Shown piece by piece: positions 31,044-41,275 of a stretch of 64,000 nt of DNA. A program made the translations under genes and the position numbers. The stretch's first letter is position 1. Each line of letters begins with the position of its first letter. The notes beneath the pieces are model-generated. The model was given only the letters and a program-made list of their open reading frames with translations. It ran no database searches and was not told where the DNA came from. Origin of the DNA: Gordonia spumicola (GTDB lineage Bacteria > Actinomycetota > Actinomycetes > Mycobacteriales > Mycobacteriaceae); NCBI RefSeq assembly GCF_009932475.1, contig NZ_BJOV01000005.1, positions 124,001 to 188,000 on the forward strand, read 5' to 3'.

Positions 31044-32291
31044 TCAGTCGTGCGCGCGGCGGCGACGGAGTACAACCGCACCCGCGACACCGCAGATCAC
31101 GAGCACGCAGGCTCCGCCGAGCAGCCACGGAGTCAGGTGCGACGACTCGTCCGCCGACGCCTGATGCGGGGCGTCGTGAGCCGTCGAACCGGCGTCGTCG
31201 TGTCGTTCCACGGTCGTGAGCGAACCGACAGTCGTACCGGCGGGTGCGGCGAAACCGTAGTCGAGCATGCGCCGAGCCTGATCGACGTACATGTTGCCCG
31301 CCACCGACAGGCCCGCCATCTGCACGATCAGGAGCCGACGGCCGTCTCGTTCGACGGCGCCCACGAACGTCTTGCACGCGTCGTCGGTGAAACCGGTCTT
31401 ACCGCCGAGCATGCCGGGGTACCCGTCGCGCAGCAGCGAGTTCGACGTCGCCATCGTGTAACCGGGATGCGCTTTGTCGCCCGGGACGTCCTTGAGGGCC
31501 GGATATCCGGGGAAGTGCGCTTCCTTGAGCGAGATCATGTGCCGGAAGTCGGCGTTCTGCATGGCCTCGCGGAAGATGAGGGCGAGGTCGAACGGCGAGG
31601 TCGACATGCCGGGGGCGTCCAGCCCGGACGGGCTCGCGGCCCGGGTGTCGGTGGCCCCGATCGACGTCGCGACGGCGTTCATCTTCGTCAGCGCCTGCTC
31701 ACGGCCGCCGAGCTGGCGGGCCAGCGCGTTGGCGCAGTCGTTCCCCGACACCATCAGCAGGCCGGTCAACAGTTCGCGGACCGTGTACGTGCCGTCGGGC
31801 CCGATCCCGCACGCGTCGCCCTCGATGCCGTAGTCGTCGGTGGTGCCGGTGACCACGGTGTCGAGATCGAGTTCCTTGAGAGAGGTGAGGGCCAGGAGCG
31901 TCTTGATGGTCGACGCGGGACGGTAGCGTCCGTGCGGGTCCTTCGCGGCGATCACGTCTCCGGTGTCGAGGTCGGCGATGAGCCACCCCGAACTCGTCAG
32001 ATCCGTCGGCGTGGCCCCGGCCTTCGGGTCGGAGACGACGCCGCACGCCGCCAGTCTCGCCCCGCCGGCCGCCGGAGTCGGGACGGGTAGAGGAGTGGGC
32101 GTCGGGTGCCCGGGCTGCACCACTTCCGATTCGTCGATCGGCTTCGGCGTGTGTACCCGGAACGGGCAGGCGTCGGTGTCTGTGCCGTACCCGATGGCGG
32201 GCTCGGCGTGCGACGCGGCGACCGGTGAGATGAGGACGGTGGCCGCGGCGACGGCCAGGGCCGCGCCGACGCGAGAGATACGCGAGATCAT
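31044..32291 (-). CDS. dacB: D-alanyl-D-alanine carboxypeptidase (DacB-type, membrane anchored)
   Basis: 415 residues. Signal peptide at the N terminus, a Pro/Thr linker, then a class A low-molecular-mass penicillin-binding domain: SxxK is STIK (Ser about 127, Lys about 130), SxN is SGNDC, and KTG is GGKTGFTDDA. It trims the terminal D-Ala of peptidoglycan stem peptides outside the membrane. The C-terminal helix (PWLLGGACVLVICGVAGAVV) followed by RRRRAHD anchors it. Position matches M. tuberculosis dacB1 relative to trpS and sdh genes. Confidence 0.93.
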   Translation of the reverse strand: MISRISRVGAALAVAAATVLISPVAASHAEPAIGYGTDTDACPFRVHTPKPIDESEVVQPGHPTPTPLPVPTPAAGGARLAACGVVSDPKAGATPTDLTSSGWLIADLDTGDVIAAKDPHGRYRPASTIKTLLALTSLKELDLDTVVTGTTDDYGIEGDACGIGPDGTYTVRELLTGLLMVSGNDCANALARQLGGREQALTKMNAVATSIGATDTRAASPSGLDAPGMSTSPFDLALIFREAMQNADFRHMISLKEAHFPGYPALKDVPGDKAHPGYTMATSNSLLRDGYPGMLGGKTGFTDDACKTFVGAVERDGRRLLIVQMAGLSVAGNMYVDQARRMLDYGFAAPAGTTVGSLTTVERHDDAGSTAHDAPHQASADESSHLTPWLLGGACVLVICGVAGAVVLRRRRAHD

Positions 32292-32380
32292 GACCGCTTG
32301 AGCGTACGCGGCGTCACACCGAAACGCCTCGCCCGCGGTCGGGAAAGCGACGGTTCGGACGACACCTGTGGCCGCGGATA

Positions 32381-32418
32381 CGAGAGAGCCCCGACCGGGA
32401 CCGGTCGGGGCTCTCTCG
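32381..32418. terminator. Terminator of the sdh operon
   Basis: Arms 32381-32397 and 32402-32418 pair perfectly over 17 bp with loop GGAC, directly after the sdhB stop on the minus strand. Confidence 0.85.
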
Positions 32419-32435
32419 CGGCTGCAGAGAAGGGT

Positions 32436-33218
32436 CTAACGGGAGAACATCAGGGCGCGCTTGACTTCCTGGATGGCCTGCGTCACCTGGATGCCGCGGG
32501 GGCATGCGTCGGTGCAGTTGAAGGTGGTGCGGCAGCGCCACACACCGTCGACGTCGTTCAGGATGTCCAGACGCTCGGCGGCGGCCTCGTCGCGGCTGTC
32601 GAAGATGAAGCGGTGAGCGTTCACGATCGCGGCCGGGCCGAAGTACGAGCCCTCGTTCCAGAACACCGGGCAGCTCGTGGTGCAGCACGCACACAGGATG
32701 CACTTGGTGGTGTCGTCGAAGCGGGCACGGTCGGCCTGGCTCTGCAGACGTTCCGCGGTCGGCTCGTTGCCGGAGGTGATCAGGAACGGCTTCACGGCGC
32801 GGTACGCGTCGAAGAACGGCTCCATGTTGACGACGAGGTCCTTCTCCACGGGAAGGCCCTTGATCGGCTCGATGGAGATGGTGATCTCCTTCGACGAGTC
32901 CTTGGGCAGCAGATCCTTCATGAGGAGCTTGCAGGCCAGACGGTTGACGCCGTTGATGCGCATCGCGTCGCTGCCGCACACGCCGTGCGCGCACGAGCGC
33001 CGGAACGTCAGCGAACCGTCCAGGTAGCCCTTCACGTAGAGGAGCAGGTTGAGCAGGCGGTCGGTCGGCAGGGCCGGGACGCGGAAGCTCTCGAAGCCCT
33101 GGGCGTCCGGGTCCTCCGGGTTGAACCGGTAGATCTTCAGCGTGACCATGGTCGCCTCGGCGGGGACCGGGGGCAGAGCGGGCTCGCTGGTCGCCGGATT
33201 CTCCAAAGTGGCAGTCAT
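32436..33218 (-). CDS. sdhB: Succinate dehydrogenase iron-sulfur subunit
   Basis: 260 residues. Contains the [2Fe-2S] ligands RRSCAHGVCGSDAM with a later Cys (RLACKLL), and the [4Fe-4S]/[3Fe-4S] ligands in CILCACCTTSCPVFW and CRTTFNCTDACPRGI. It passes electrons from the flavoprotein to quinone at the membrane. Last gene of sdhCDAB; its ATG overlaps the sdhA stop by one base. Confidence 0.97.
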   Translation of the reverse strand: MTATLENPATSEPALPPVPAEATMVTLKIYRFNPEDPDAQGFESFRVPALPTDRLLNLLLYVKGYLDGSLTFRRSCAHGVCGSDAMRINGVNRLACKLLMKDLLPKDSSKEITISIEPIKGLPVEKDLVVNMEPFFDAYRAVKPFLITSGNEPTAERLQSQADRARFDDTTKCILCACCTTSCPVFWNEGSYFGPAAIVNAHRFIFDSRDEAAAERLDILNDVDGVWRCRTTFNCTDACPRGIQVTQAIQEVKRALMFSR

Positions 33219-34972
33219 CAGTACTTACGCTCCATCGGCTCGTAGCGGGTCTGGACGACGGGCTTGTAGTCGAGCTCGATGTCGGCGAGCAGACCCTTGC
33301 CCTTCTTGTAGGCCATCGTGTGGACCAGGTAGTTCTCGTCGTCGCGCTTCGGGTAGTCCTCGCGGGCGTGTCCGCCGCGCGACTCCTTGCGGTTGAGTGC
33401 ACCGGCGACGGTCACCTCGGCCATCTCGAGCAGGAACCCGAGCTCGACGGCCTCGAGGAGGTCGGTGTTGAAGCGACGTCCCTTGTCATGGACGCGGATG
33501 TGCTCGTACCGCTCCTTGAGCTCGCGGACGCCGTTCAGGGCGGTCGTCAGCGTCTCCTCGGTGCGGAACACCGATGCGTTGTTGTCCATGAGCTGCTGGA
33601 GCTCGGTGCGGATGTCGGCGACGCGCTCGTTGCCGTGCTCGGAGAGCAGGCCCTCGAGCCACTCGTCGACCATCTGGGTCGGGTTCTCCTCGAGTTCGGT
33701 GAACTCGGCGGAGTTGGCGTACTCGGCGGCCGCGATGCCCGCACGACGGCCGAAGACGTTGATGTCGAGCAGCGAGTTGGTGCCGAGACGGTTCGCGCCG
33801 TGGACCGAGACGCACGCGCACTCGCCCGCGGCGAAGAGGCCGTGGACGATCTGCTCGTTGTTGCTGAGCACCTGGCCGCGGACGTTGGTCGGGATGCCGC
33901 CCATGACGTAGTGGCACGTCGGGTACACGGGGACCAGCTCGGTGACCGGGTCGACACCGAGGTAGGTGCGCGAGAACTCGGTGATGTCCGGGAGCTTCTC
34001 GTTCAGAACGTCCTCGCCGAGGTGGCGGACGTCGATGTACACGTAGTCCTTGTTCGGACCTGCGCCGCGGCCTTCGAGCACCTCGAGAACCATCGAGCGG
34101 GCGACGATGTCGCGGGGTGCGAGGTCCTTGATGGTGGGGGCGTAGCGCTCCATGAAGCGCTCGCCGTCGGCGTTGCGGAGGATTCCGCCCTCGCCTCGGA
34201 CGGCCTCCGAGATCAGGATGCCCAGGCCGGCGAGGCCTGTCGGATGGAACTGGTGGAACTCCATGTCCTCCAGCGGCAGGCCCTTGCGGAAGACGATGCC
34301 CATGCCGTCACCGGTGAGAGTGTGGGCGTTCGACGTCGTCTTGTACATGCGGCCCGAGCCGCCGGTGGCGAAGACGATCGACTTCGCGTGGAAGACGTGG
34401 ATCTCGCCGGTCGACAGCTCGTAGGCGACGACGCCGTTGGCGATGGGCTCGCCGTTCTCGTCCGTCGTCATGTTGATGTCGAGCGCGTAGAACTCGTTGA
34501 AGAACTCCACGTCGTGCTTGACGCAGTTCTGGTACAGCGTCTGAAGGATCATGTGGCCGGTGCGGTCGGCTGCGTAGCAGGCGCGGCGGACCGGGGCCTT
34601 GCCGTGGTCACGGGTGTGACCGCCGAAGCGACGCTGGTCGATCTTGCCTTCGGGCGTGCGGTTGAACGGCAGGCCCATCTTCTCCAGGTCGAGCACGGCG
34701 TCGATGGCTTCCTTCGCCATGATCTCGGCCGCGTCCTGGTCGACGATGTAGTCGCCGCCCTTGACCGTGTCGAAGGTGTGCCACTCCCAGTTGTCCTCTT
34801 CGACGTTGGCGAGGGCGGCGCACATGCCGCCCTGCGCGGCGCCGGTGTGGCTGCGAGTCGGGTAGAGCTTCGTCAGCACCGCGGTGCGGGCGCGGGGCGC
34901 GGCTTCGATGGCCGCGCGCATGCCTGCGCCACCTGCACCGATGATGACGACGTCATAGCGATGTTCCTGCAT
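33218..34972 (-). CDS. sdhA: Succinate dehydrogenase flavoprotein subunit
   Basis: 584 residues. FAD-binding VVIIGAGGAGMRAAIEA at the N terminus, the FAD-linking His in TRSHTGAAQGGM, active-site segments HQFHPTGL, GEGGILRNADGERF and the HGANRLGTNSLLD motif, and the C-terminal SRGGHAREDYPKRDDENYL. Oxidises succinate to fumarate in the TCA cycle and respiratory chain. Standard length and order within the operon. Confidence 0.97.
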   Translation of the reverse strand: MQEHRYDVVIIGAGGAGMRAAIEAAPRARTAVLTKLYPTRSHTGAAQGGMCAALANVEEDNWEWHTFDTVKGGDYIVDQDAAEIMAKEAIDAVLDLEKMGLPFNRTPEGKIDQRRFGGHTRDHGKAPVRRACYAADRTGHMILQTLYQNCVKHDVEFFNEFYALDINMTTDENGEPIANGVVAYELSTGEIHVFHAKSIVFATGGSGRMYKTTSNAHTLTGDGMGIVFRKGLPLEDMEFHQFHPTGLAGLGILISEAVRGEGGILRNADGERFMERYAPTIKDLAPRDIVARSMVLEVLEGRGAGPNKDYVYIDVRHLGEDVLNEKLPDITEFSRTYLGVDPVTELVPVYPTCHYVMGGIPTNVRGQVLSNNEQIVHGLFAAGECACVSVHGANRLGTNSLLDINVFGRRAGIAAAEYANSAEFTELEENPTQMVDEWLEGLLSEHGNERVADIRTELQQLMDNNASVFRTEETLTTALNGVRELKERYEHIRVHDKGRRFNTDLLEAVELGFLLEMAEVTVAGALNRKESRGGHAREDYPKRDDENYLVHTMAYKKGKGLLADIELDYKPVVQTRYEPMERKY

Positions 34973-34988
34973 GTGTAGTCAAATCTCC

Positions 34989-35420
34989 TTAGCCGGCGTT
35001 GCCGAAGGTGAGGATCGCGTAGGTGCCGAGCACCAGCACGAGGAGCATCGACAGGCCGAGCAGAGCGTTCAGCCAGAAGCGGGTGCTGTCCTTGCGCGAG
35101 TAGTCGGCGATGACGGTGCGGACTCCGTTCGCGCCGTGCAGCTGGGCCAGCCACAGCATCGACAGATCCCAGATCTGCCAGAAGGGCTCCTTCCAGCGGT
35201 CGGCGACGAAGCTCGCGTCGATGCGGTGCACGCCGCTGTCGACCATCAGCATGATGAACATGTGGCCGAACGTGAGGACGATGAGGGCCAGGCCCGAGAA
35301 GCGCATGAACATCCACGCGTACTTCTCGAAGTTGCCGCCCTTGCGGGCCCGCGGGCTGCGCGGGTTGTCGAGGCTGGCGGGCCGGTCGTAGTCGGTGCCG
35401 AGTGTCTTGACTTCGCTCAT
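34989..35420 (-). CDS. sdhD: Succinate dehydrogenase membrane anchor subunit
   Basis: 143 residues with three membrane helices (MFMRFSGLALIVLTFGHMFI; a middle helix near WQIWDLSMLWLAQLHGANG; LLGLSMLLVLVLGTYAILT). His in TFGHMF is the likely haem ligand. Anchors SdhAB to the membrane and helps form the quinone site. Between sdhC and sdhA. Confidence 0.9.
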   Translation of the reverse strand: MSEVKTLGTDYDRPASLDNPRSPRARKGGNFEKYAWMFMRFSGLALIVLTFGHMFIMLMVDSGVHRIDASFVADRWKEPFWQIWDLSMLWLAQLHGANGVRTVIADYSRKDSTRFWLNALLGLSMLLVLVLGTYAILTFGNAG

Positions 35421-35438
35421 GGTGTCTTCTCCCCGGTC

Positions 35439-35846
35439 CTAGAGTGCGTGATCGATCAGGATCGCCAGCATGCGCGCGGCAGCGGCGATGAAGACGATCG
35501 CGAAGATGGTGAGGATGGCCCACAGCATCTGGCGCTGGTACTTCGGCCCCTTCGACCAGAAGTCGACGAGGATGATCCGGAGGCCGTTCAACGCGTGGTA
35601 GAGCACGCAGAACACGAGGCCGATCTCCATGAGGCCGATGATCGGAGTCTTGTACGTCTCGATGATCTCGGTGTACGCGTTGGCGTCGACGCGGATGACG
35701 GCGGTGTCCAGGACGTGGACGAACAGGAAGAAGAAGATGGACACGCCGGTGATGCGGTGCAACACCCACGACCACATTCCTGGGTCACCTCGGTAGAGAG
35801 ATCGTTTGCGCACCGGTGCGGGTGCGACCTCGGTGGGGGTGCTCAT
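35439..35846 (-). CDS. sdhC: Succinate dehydrogenase cytochrome b556 subunit
   Basis: 135 residues, three membrane helices. The family signature HRITGVSIFFFLFVHVLDTA includes the quinone/haem-region residues, and a His in CVLYHALNGLRIILVD is the probable haem ligand. First gene of sdhCDAB; the promoter should lie in 35847-36047, shared with divergent cdd. Confidence 0.92.
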   Translation of the reverse strand: MSTPTEVAPAPVRKRSLYRGDPGMWSWVLHRITGVSIFFFLFVHVLDTAVIRVDANAYTEIIETYKTPIIGLMEIGLVFCVLYHALNGLRIILVDFWSKGPKYQRQMLWAILTIFAIVFIAAAARMLAILIDHAL

Positions 35847-35990
35847 CGCGGAATCTACGCCTCCAGAGTCGTCGATATTTTCTCAGGACCTTCCGGCGGC
35901 GCGGGACGTCGCGGCGGGACCCATCGCACCTGACTTTAAACCTAAGCTGAGTCCTATCGTGAATTGCCCGAACAATGTGATCAGCCTCCC

Positions 35991-36024
35991 GTAATAACAT
36001 TAGGTATGCCTTACCTGTTATTAC
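35991..36024. promoter_or_regulatory. Long dyad between sdhC and cdd
   Basis: GTAATAAC (35991-35998) and GTTATTAC (36017-36024) form an 8-bp perfect inverted repeat enclosing AGGTA/TACCT (36002-36016). The inner part resembles half of an IdeR box (TTAGGT). It lies 23 bases before the cdd start and about 145 bases upstream of sdhC, so it could regulate either or both. The rest of this 201-base gap shows nothing clear. Confidence 0.55.
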
Positions 36025-36047
36025 TCTGAGTTCAGGAAGTGACAATT

Positions 36048-36466
36048 GTGACTCGGATCGACTTCGACACTCTCCGAAGCGCCGCCGCGGCGGCGATGAC
36101 CAGGGCATATGCACCCTACTCCGGGTTTCCGGTCGGCGCGGCCGCTATCACTGTCGACGGGCAGATCATCACCTCTGCCAATGTGGAGAATGTCTCATAC
36201 GGGCTCGGAGTCTGCGCCGAAGTGGCATTGGTCTCAGTGGGCGTTTCCACGGGTGTTCTCGGTGCGGCCGGAACCGGGCTCGCCGCGGTCGCCGTCGTCG
36301 ACGCGAACGGCTCGCCGTTGACCCCGTGCGGACGGTGCAGGCAGGTGCTCCTGGAGTTCGGCCCGTCCTCGATGCTGGTTGACTCCGAGGCGGGACCGCG
36401 CACGCTCGGCGACCTGTTGCCCGACGCGTTCGGGCCCTCGCACCTCGACGCGGTGCGGGACCGCTG

Positions 36467-36467
<1 letters not shown>
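36048..36467 (+). CDS. cdd: Cytidine deaminase
   Basis: 139 residues from GTG 36048, with AGGAAG eight bases upstream; a GTG at 36039 lies on the site itself and is less likely. Zinc ligands and catalytic Glu appear as CAEVAL and PCGRCRQVL; the N-terminal YAPYSGFPVGAAAIT is the family hallmark. Deaminates cytidine and deoxycytidine to uridine forms in pyrimidine salvage. Coupled to deoA. Confidence 0.95.
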
Positions 36468-37744
<1,277 letters not shown>

Positions 37745-37750
37745 CGCTAG

Positions 37751-37789
37751 GGGGCGAATCGGTGTCACGAGGCGACACCAATCCGCCCC
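37751..37789 (+). terminator. Terminator after deoA
   Basis: GGGGCGAATCGGTGTC (37751-37766) pairs with GACACCAATCCGCCCC (37774-37789) with two non-Watson-Crick positions. Confidence 0.6.
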
Positions 37790-37847
37790 TCAACCGCTGA
37801 CTACGCTCCGGCGAGCGCCGACAGGGCAACGCGGATACGGTCGAGGC

Positions 37848-38906
37848 ATGATCACCGAGGAACAGTGCCGCCGGGTCCCGAAAGTTCTCCTGCACGATCA
37901 CCTCGACGGGGGACTCCGGCCCTCGACGGTGCTCGATCTGGCCCGAGAGACCGGCTACGACGCCCTGCCCGCCGACGACGCCGACACCCTCGCGACCTGG
38001 TTCGCGACGGCGGCGAACAGCGGATCGCTCGAGACGTACCTGGAGACGTTCGCGCACACCGTCGGCGTCATGCAGACGACGTCGGCGCTGCGTCGAGTGG
38101 CGCGCGAGTGCGTCGAAGACCTCGCGGCGGATGGCGTCGTGTACGCCGAGGTCCGGTTCGCCCCCGAACTGCACACCGAGCGCGGTCTGACCCTCGACGA
38201 GGTGATGGACGCCGTGCTCGCGGGCTTCGCGGAAGGCTCGCGAGACCGACCGATCGTCGTCCGCTGCCTCGTCACCGCGATGCGACACGCTGCCAGGTCA
38301 CGGGAGATCGCCGACCTCGTCGTCACGTACCGGGACCGCGGCGTCGTCGGCTTCGACATCGCGGGCGCCGAAGCGGGCTTCCCGCCGAGCCGTCACCTCG
38401 CCGCGTTCGACTACCTGCGCGGTGAGTGCGCGCATTTCACCATTCACGCCGGCGAGGCGTTCGGACTGCCGTCGATCCATGAGGCGATCGCCTTCTGCGG
38501 GGCCGAAAGGCTCGGTCACGGGGTGCGAGTGATGGACGACGTGACGCTCACCGAGGCGGGAGCCGACCTCGGTCTCGTCGCGGCCTACGTCCGCGACAAG
38601 CGGATCCCGCTGGAACTGTGCCCGAGCAGCAACGTGCAGACCGGGGCCGTCTCGTCGCTCGCCGAGCATCCGTTCGACATCCTCGCCAGGCTCCGCTTCC
38701 GCGTGACCGTCAACACCGACAACCGGCTGATGAGCGACACCACGATGAGCCGCGAGTTCATGCTGCTGCACAGGCAGTTCGGGTACGGCTGGGCCGACTT
38801 CCAGCGCTTCACGGTCAACGCGATGAAGTCGGCGTTCCTGCCGTTCGACGAGCGCATCGCGCTCATCGACGACGTGATCAAGCCCGGCTACGCGGGCCTG
38901 ATCTAG
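37848..38906 (+). CDS. add: Adenosine deaminase
   Basis: 352 residues from ATG 37848. Zinc and catalytic motifs: [20 protein letters not shown] (HxH), [10 protein letters not shown] (His and Glu), [12 protein letters not shown], and [14 protein letters not shown] with VNTDNRLMS supplying the late Asp. Deaminates adenosine and deoxyadenosine to inosine forms. Completes a nucleoside-salvage group with cdd and deoA. Confidence 0.95.
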   Translation: MITEEQCRRVPKVLLHDHLDGGLRPSTVLDLARETGYDALPADDADTLATWFATAANSGSLETYLETFAHTVGVMQTTSALRRVARECVEDLAADGVVYAEVRFAPELHTERGLTLDEVMDAVLAGFAEGSRDRPIVVRCLVTAMRHAARSREIADLVVTYRDRGVVGFDIAGAEAGFPPSRHLAAFDYLRGECAHFTIHAGEAFGLPSIHEAIAFCGAERLGHGVRVMDDVTLTEAGADLGLVAAYVRDKRIPLELCPSSNVQTGAVSSLAEHPFDILARLRFRVTVNTDNRLMSDTTMSREFMLLHRQFGYGWADFQRFTVNAMKSAFLPFDERIALIDDVIKPGYAGLI

Positions 38907-38907
38907 C

Positions 38908-38933
38908 CCCTCGACTGCGCTCGGGGAGCCGGG
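38908..38933 (+). repeat. Dispersed repeat, copy 3
   Basis: CCCTCGACTGCGCTCGGGG then AGCCGGG, in the gap after add. Shares CTCGACTGCGCTCG with copy 1. Confidence 0.7.
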
Positions 38934-38953
38934 TCGGCCGCGGGAGCCCGGGT

Positions 38954-40213
38954 TTAGCCGCGCTTGGTGAGGCGGTCCTGGAAGTCGTTCACCAGGGCAC
39001 GCCAGACCTCGGCCTCGTTGTCGAACGGGCCGGACGGCGCGAGACGCTTCGGGTCGGGGTTGATCGCGTAGTCGACGAACCAGCCGAGCGGCGTCGTCGA
39101 CGCCAGTTCTTCGCCGACGGTGTCGATCCCCGCGTAGTCGGCGGCGTCGGTCAGCAGTTCGACGGCGAGGTCGAGCTGGCGCGAGTCGATCCGTCGCGGC
39201 CCGTCGAGGATGTCCTCGTCGATGCCCTCGAGGGAGTACACGTTCTCCGGCAGCACCTGGTATTCGATCTCCGCGGTCTCGGCGGCGCTGCGGACGTCGG
39301 CGAACGTCGACAGCTTCGCGAGGTCGTGATCTTTGTTGTCCGCGAGGAAACGCGTCAGTGCCCGCTCAGACCCGAAGCCGAAGATCTTGCCCTTCGCGCC
39401 GAGGAACAGCGGGTCGTCGCCGAGGTAGCAGCGCAGCGTCAGGTACTCACCGTCGTCGGTGAAGATCCGGATCGGATCGATGCCGACGTTGGCCCAGAAG
39501 TCGTCCTCGTCGACGAGGTCGTCCTCCTCATCGTCGTCTTCGTCGGCGTCGTCCTCGGCCGCCTCGTCGTCGATGGCGTCGTCGTCCTCGGGCTCGTCCT
39601 CGTCCTCGGCGGACGCGGCGGCAGCCAACTCCTCTTCGGCCTCCTCGACGGCGTCGGCGTCGACCTTCGGCCGCGACACGACGGCGTCCAGGGCGTCGAT
39701 GACGTCGTCCCAACCCTTGGCGATGATGCGACCGATGCGAACCCACAGGTCGACGCCTTCGCGTCCGGCGAAGTTGTCGGTGCCGACGGTCACCGCGCCC
39801 AGGATGGGGTTGCCGGTGAAGAACTTCGTGATCGGCGACAGTTCACACACCTCGCCGATGATGCGGACGATCTCGAGCGCGTCCTCGAGTTCGGCGACGA
39901 CCTCGGCGCGCGGATCCTCGGCGGCCAGCTCCGGCACGCCGATGAGGTCGTACGAGTGACGGTCGTCGGGGACCAGTTCGTCGGCCTGGAGCTGCTTGAT
40001 CGTCTCCCAGGCGGGATGGTCCGCGAGGTCGTTGTCGTCGTCACCGCGCACGAAGGCGGCGAGCTCGGCGACGGTGTCGAGCGCGTAGAGGTCCTCGTCC
40101 AGACCGAGGAACGCCTCCCACTCGTCGTCGCCCTCGCGCCAGCGCGGGGCCCACAGGGTGAACAGGTTGCCTTCGGTGAGTCCGAGTTCGATGGGGACGA
40201 TGTCTCCGGCCAT
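38954..40213 (-). CDS. Conserved acidic protein (Rv3311-like)
   Basis: 419 residues from ATG 40213 (MAGDIVPIELGLTEGNLFTL); GTG 40219 would add two. A very acidic stretch (about 210-250, runs of Asp and Glu) divides the protein into two parts; the N-terminal WAPRWREGDDEWEAFLG and C-terminal TTPLGWFVDYAINPDPKRL are conserved in mycobacterial homologues located, as here, beside add and deoA. No signal peptide or membrane helix. Function unknown. Confidence 0.85.
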   Translation of the reverse strand: MAGDIVPIELGLTEGNLFTLWAPRWREGDDEWEAFLGLDEDLYALDTVAELAAFVRGDDDNDLADHPAWETIKQLQADELVPDDRHSYDLIGVPELAAEDPRAEVVAELEDALEIVRIIGEVCELSPITKFFTGNPILGAVTVGTDNFAGREGVDLWVRIGRIIAKGWDDVIDALDAVVSRPKVDADAVEEAEEELAAAASAEDEDEPEDDDAIDDEAAEDDADEDDDEEDDLVDEDDFWANVGIDPIRIFTDDGEYLTLRCYLGDDPLFLGAKGKIFGFGSERALTRFLADNKDHDLAKLSTFADVRSAAETAEIEYQVLPENVYSLEGIDEDILDGPRRIDSRQLDLAVELLTDAADYAGIDTVGEELASTTPLGWFVDYAINPDPKRLAPSGPFDNEAEVWRALVNDFQDRLTKRG

Positions 40214-40310
40214 GATCACAGAGCGTAGTCATGTTCTGTCGATCCCGCTGCACGCACCCTGGTCAGTGGCCCGAAACGGACTCTCCCACGGGTGACGACG
40301 ACGTGGCCGA

Positions 40311-40598
40311 TCAGTGGTCCATCGTCATGCCAGGCTCCATTGTGGGGCTTGTGACCTGCGGAGTCATCGCAGGTGCGGTCATCTCGGGCGACATCGTCGG
40401 AGCCGACGACATGGGCGGCGCCATCGTGGAGGACGACGGCGCCGTCATCGTGGACGACATCGGCGGTGCCATCTCGCTCGTCGGGTTCTCGTCGGACGAG
40501 GAGTCGTTCCCGCAGGCGGTGAGCAGGGCGAGGGCGACGGCTCCGGCGAGAACTGCTCCGGCGACGGTGCGGCGAGAGATCGAGCTGGTGGTCGACAT
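40311..40598 (-). CDS. Met-rich lipoprotein
   Basis: 95 residues. A twin-basic N terminus and signal peptide end in the lipobox LLTAC (Cys about 29). The mature part is almost entirely a low-complexity chain of Met, Pro, Ser and Thr (SEMAPPMSSTMTAP repeated in variants), ending MTMDH. Such Met-rich chains commonly bind copper(I) or act as scavengers for oxidants, as Met is easily oxidised. It is divergent from a sigK-like gene, which suggests the sigma factor controls it; a possible promoter is annotated at 40645-40675. Confidence 0.8.
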   Translation of the reverse strand: MSTTSSISRRTVAGAVLAGAVALALLTACGNDSSSDENPTSEMAPPMSSTMTAPSSSTMAPPMSSAPTMSPEMTAPAMTPQVTSPTMEPGMTMDH

Positions 40599-40644
40599 GT
40601 CGGGCCTTTCGGTGTGTGGACGCGCCGATCGCGCCCCTCATCCA

Positions 40645-40675
40645 CGGATTCGCCGCAGTCGCGGCGAAGGATTGG
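40645..40675 (-). promoter_or_regulatory. Possible SigK-type promoter for the Met-rich lipoprotein
   Basis: On the minus strand CCAATCC (40675-40669) precedes GCGAATCC (40652-40645). These resemble, with differences, the mycobacterial SigK elements CCATCC and CCGAAT, with a spacer a base or two short. A perfect palindrome TTCGCCGC-AGTC-GCGGCGAA (40649-40668) covers the spacer. Confidence 0.4.
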
Positions 40676-40723
40676 TTCCGATTCACGACCAATCCCCGGG
40701 CGGATCCGCGACGAATCGAGAGT

Positions 40724-41275
40724 GTGAGAACTGTGGAAGTTCAGGCCGATGAACTGCTCGAGGCGGTGGCGACAGGCGACCGCGACGCGTACGCGACCCT
40801 CTTCGACGCGCTCGCGCCGCGCAATCTCGCGTTGGCGCGGAGAGTGGTCGCCAGCGCGTCGTTGGCCGAAGAGGTGGTGCAGGACGCGTGGCTGCAGGTG
40901 TGGCGCGATGCGGCGTCGTTCGACAGAAGCCGCGGATCGGCGACAGCGTGGGTCACGACTCTCGTCCATCGGCGCGCCGTGGACACCGTGCGGCACGACG
41001 CTGCCGCGAACCGCAGAGACGTCGCGTACGAAGCCGCACGCCCGTCCGGACACGACACGGTCAGCGAGACCGCGGTCGACCGCGACGAGACGCGCCGCGT
41101 CCGTCGCTGTCTCGACGGACTCACCGGACGGCAGCGCGAAGCGATCGACCTCGCCTATTTCGGTGGTCGGACGTACGCCGAGGTCGCGACAGTCCTCGCC
41201 GTGAACCCGGCGACTGTCAAGACTCGTATCCGCGACGGCCTGCAACGACTCCGGACCTGCATGGGAGGCCTGTGA
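40724..41275 (+). CDS. sigK: ECF sigma factor, SigK-like
   Basis: 183 residues from GTG 40724, the usual length for SigK; a longer frame to 40616 adds an unrelated N terminus. Region 2 is seen at EEVVQDAWLQVWRDAASFD and region 4 at LTGRQREAIDLAYFGGRTYA then EVATVLAVNPATVKTRIRDG. Directs RNA polymerase to a small redox-related regulon; in mycobacteria SigK controls mpt83, dipZ and mpt70. Its stop overlaps the anti-sigma gene start. Confidence 0.85.
   Translation: MRTVEVQADELLEAVATGDRDAYATLFDALAPRNLALARRVVASASLAEEVVQDAWLQVWRDAASFDRSRGSATAWVTTLVHRRAVDTVRHDAAANRRDVAYEAARPSGHDTVSETAVDRDETRRVRRCLDGLTGRQREAIDLAYFGGRTYAEVATVLAVNPATVKTRIRDGLQRLRTCMGGL

Noticed and set aside
33320..34978. A 552-residue plus-strand frame over sdhA
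   Set aside because: Antisense to a certain sdhA gene; no recognisable domain.
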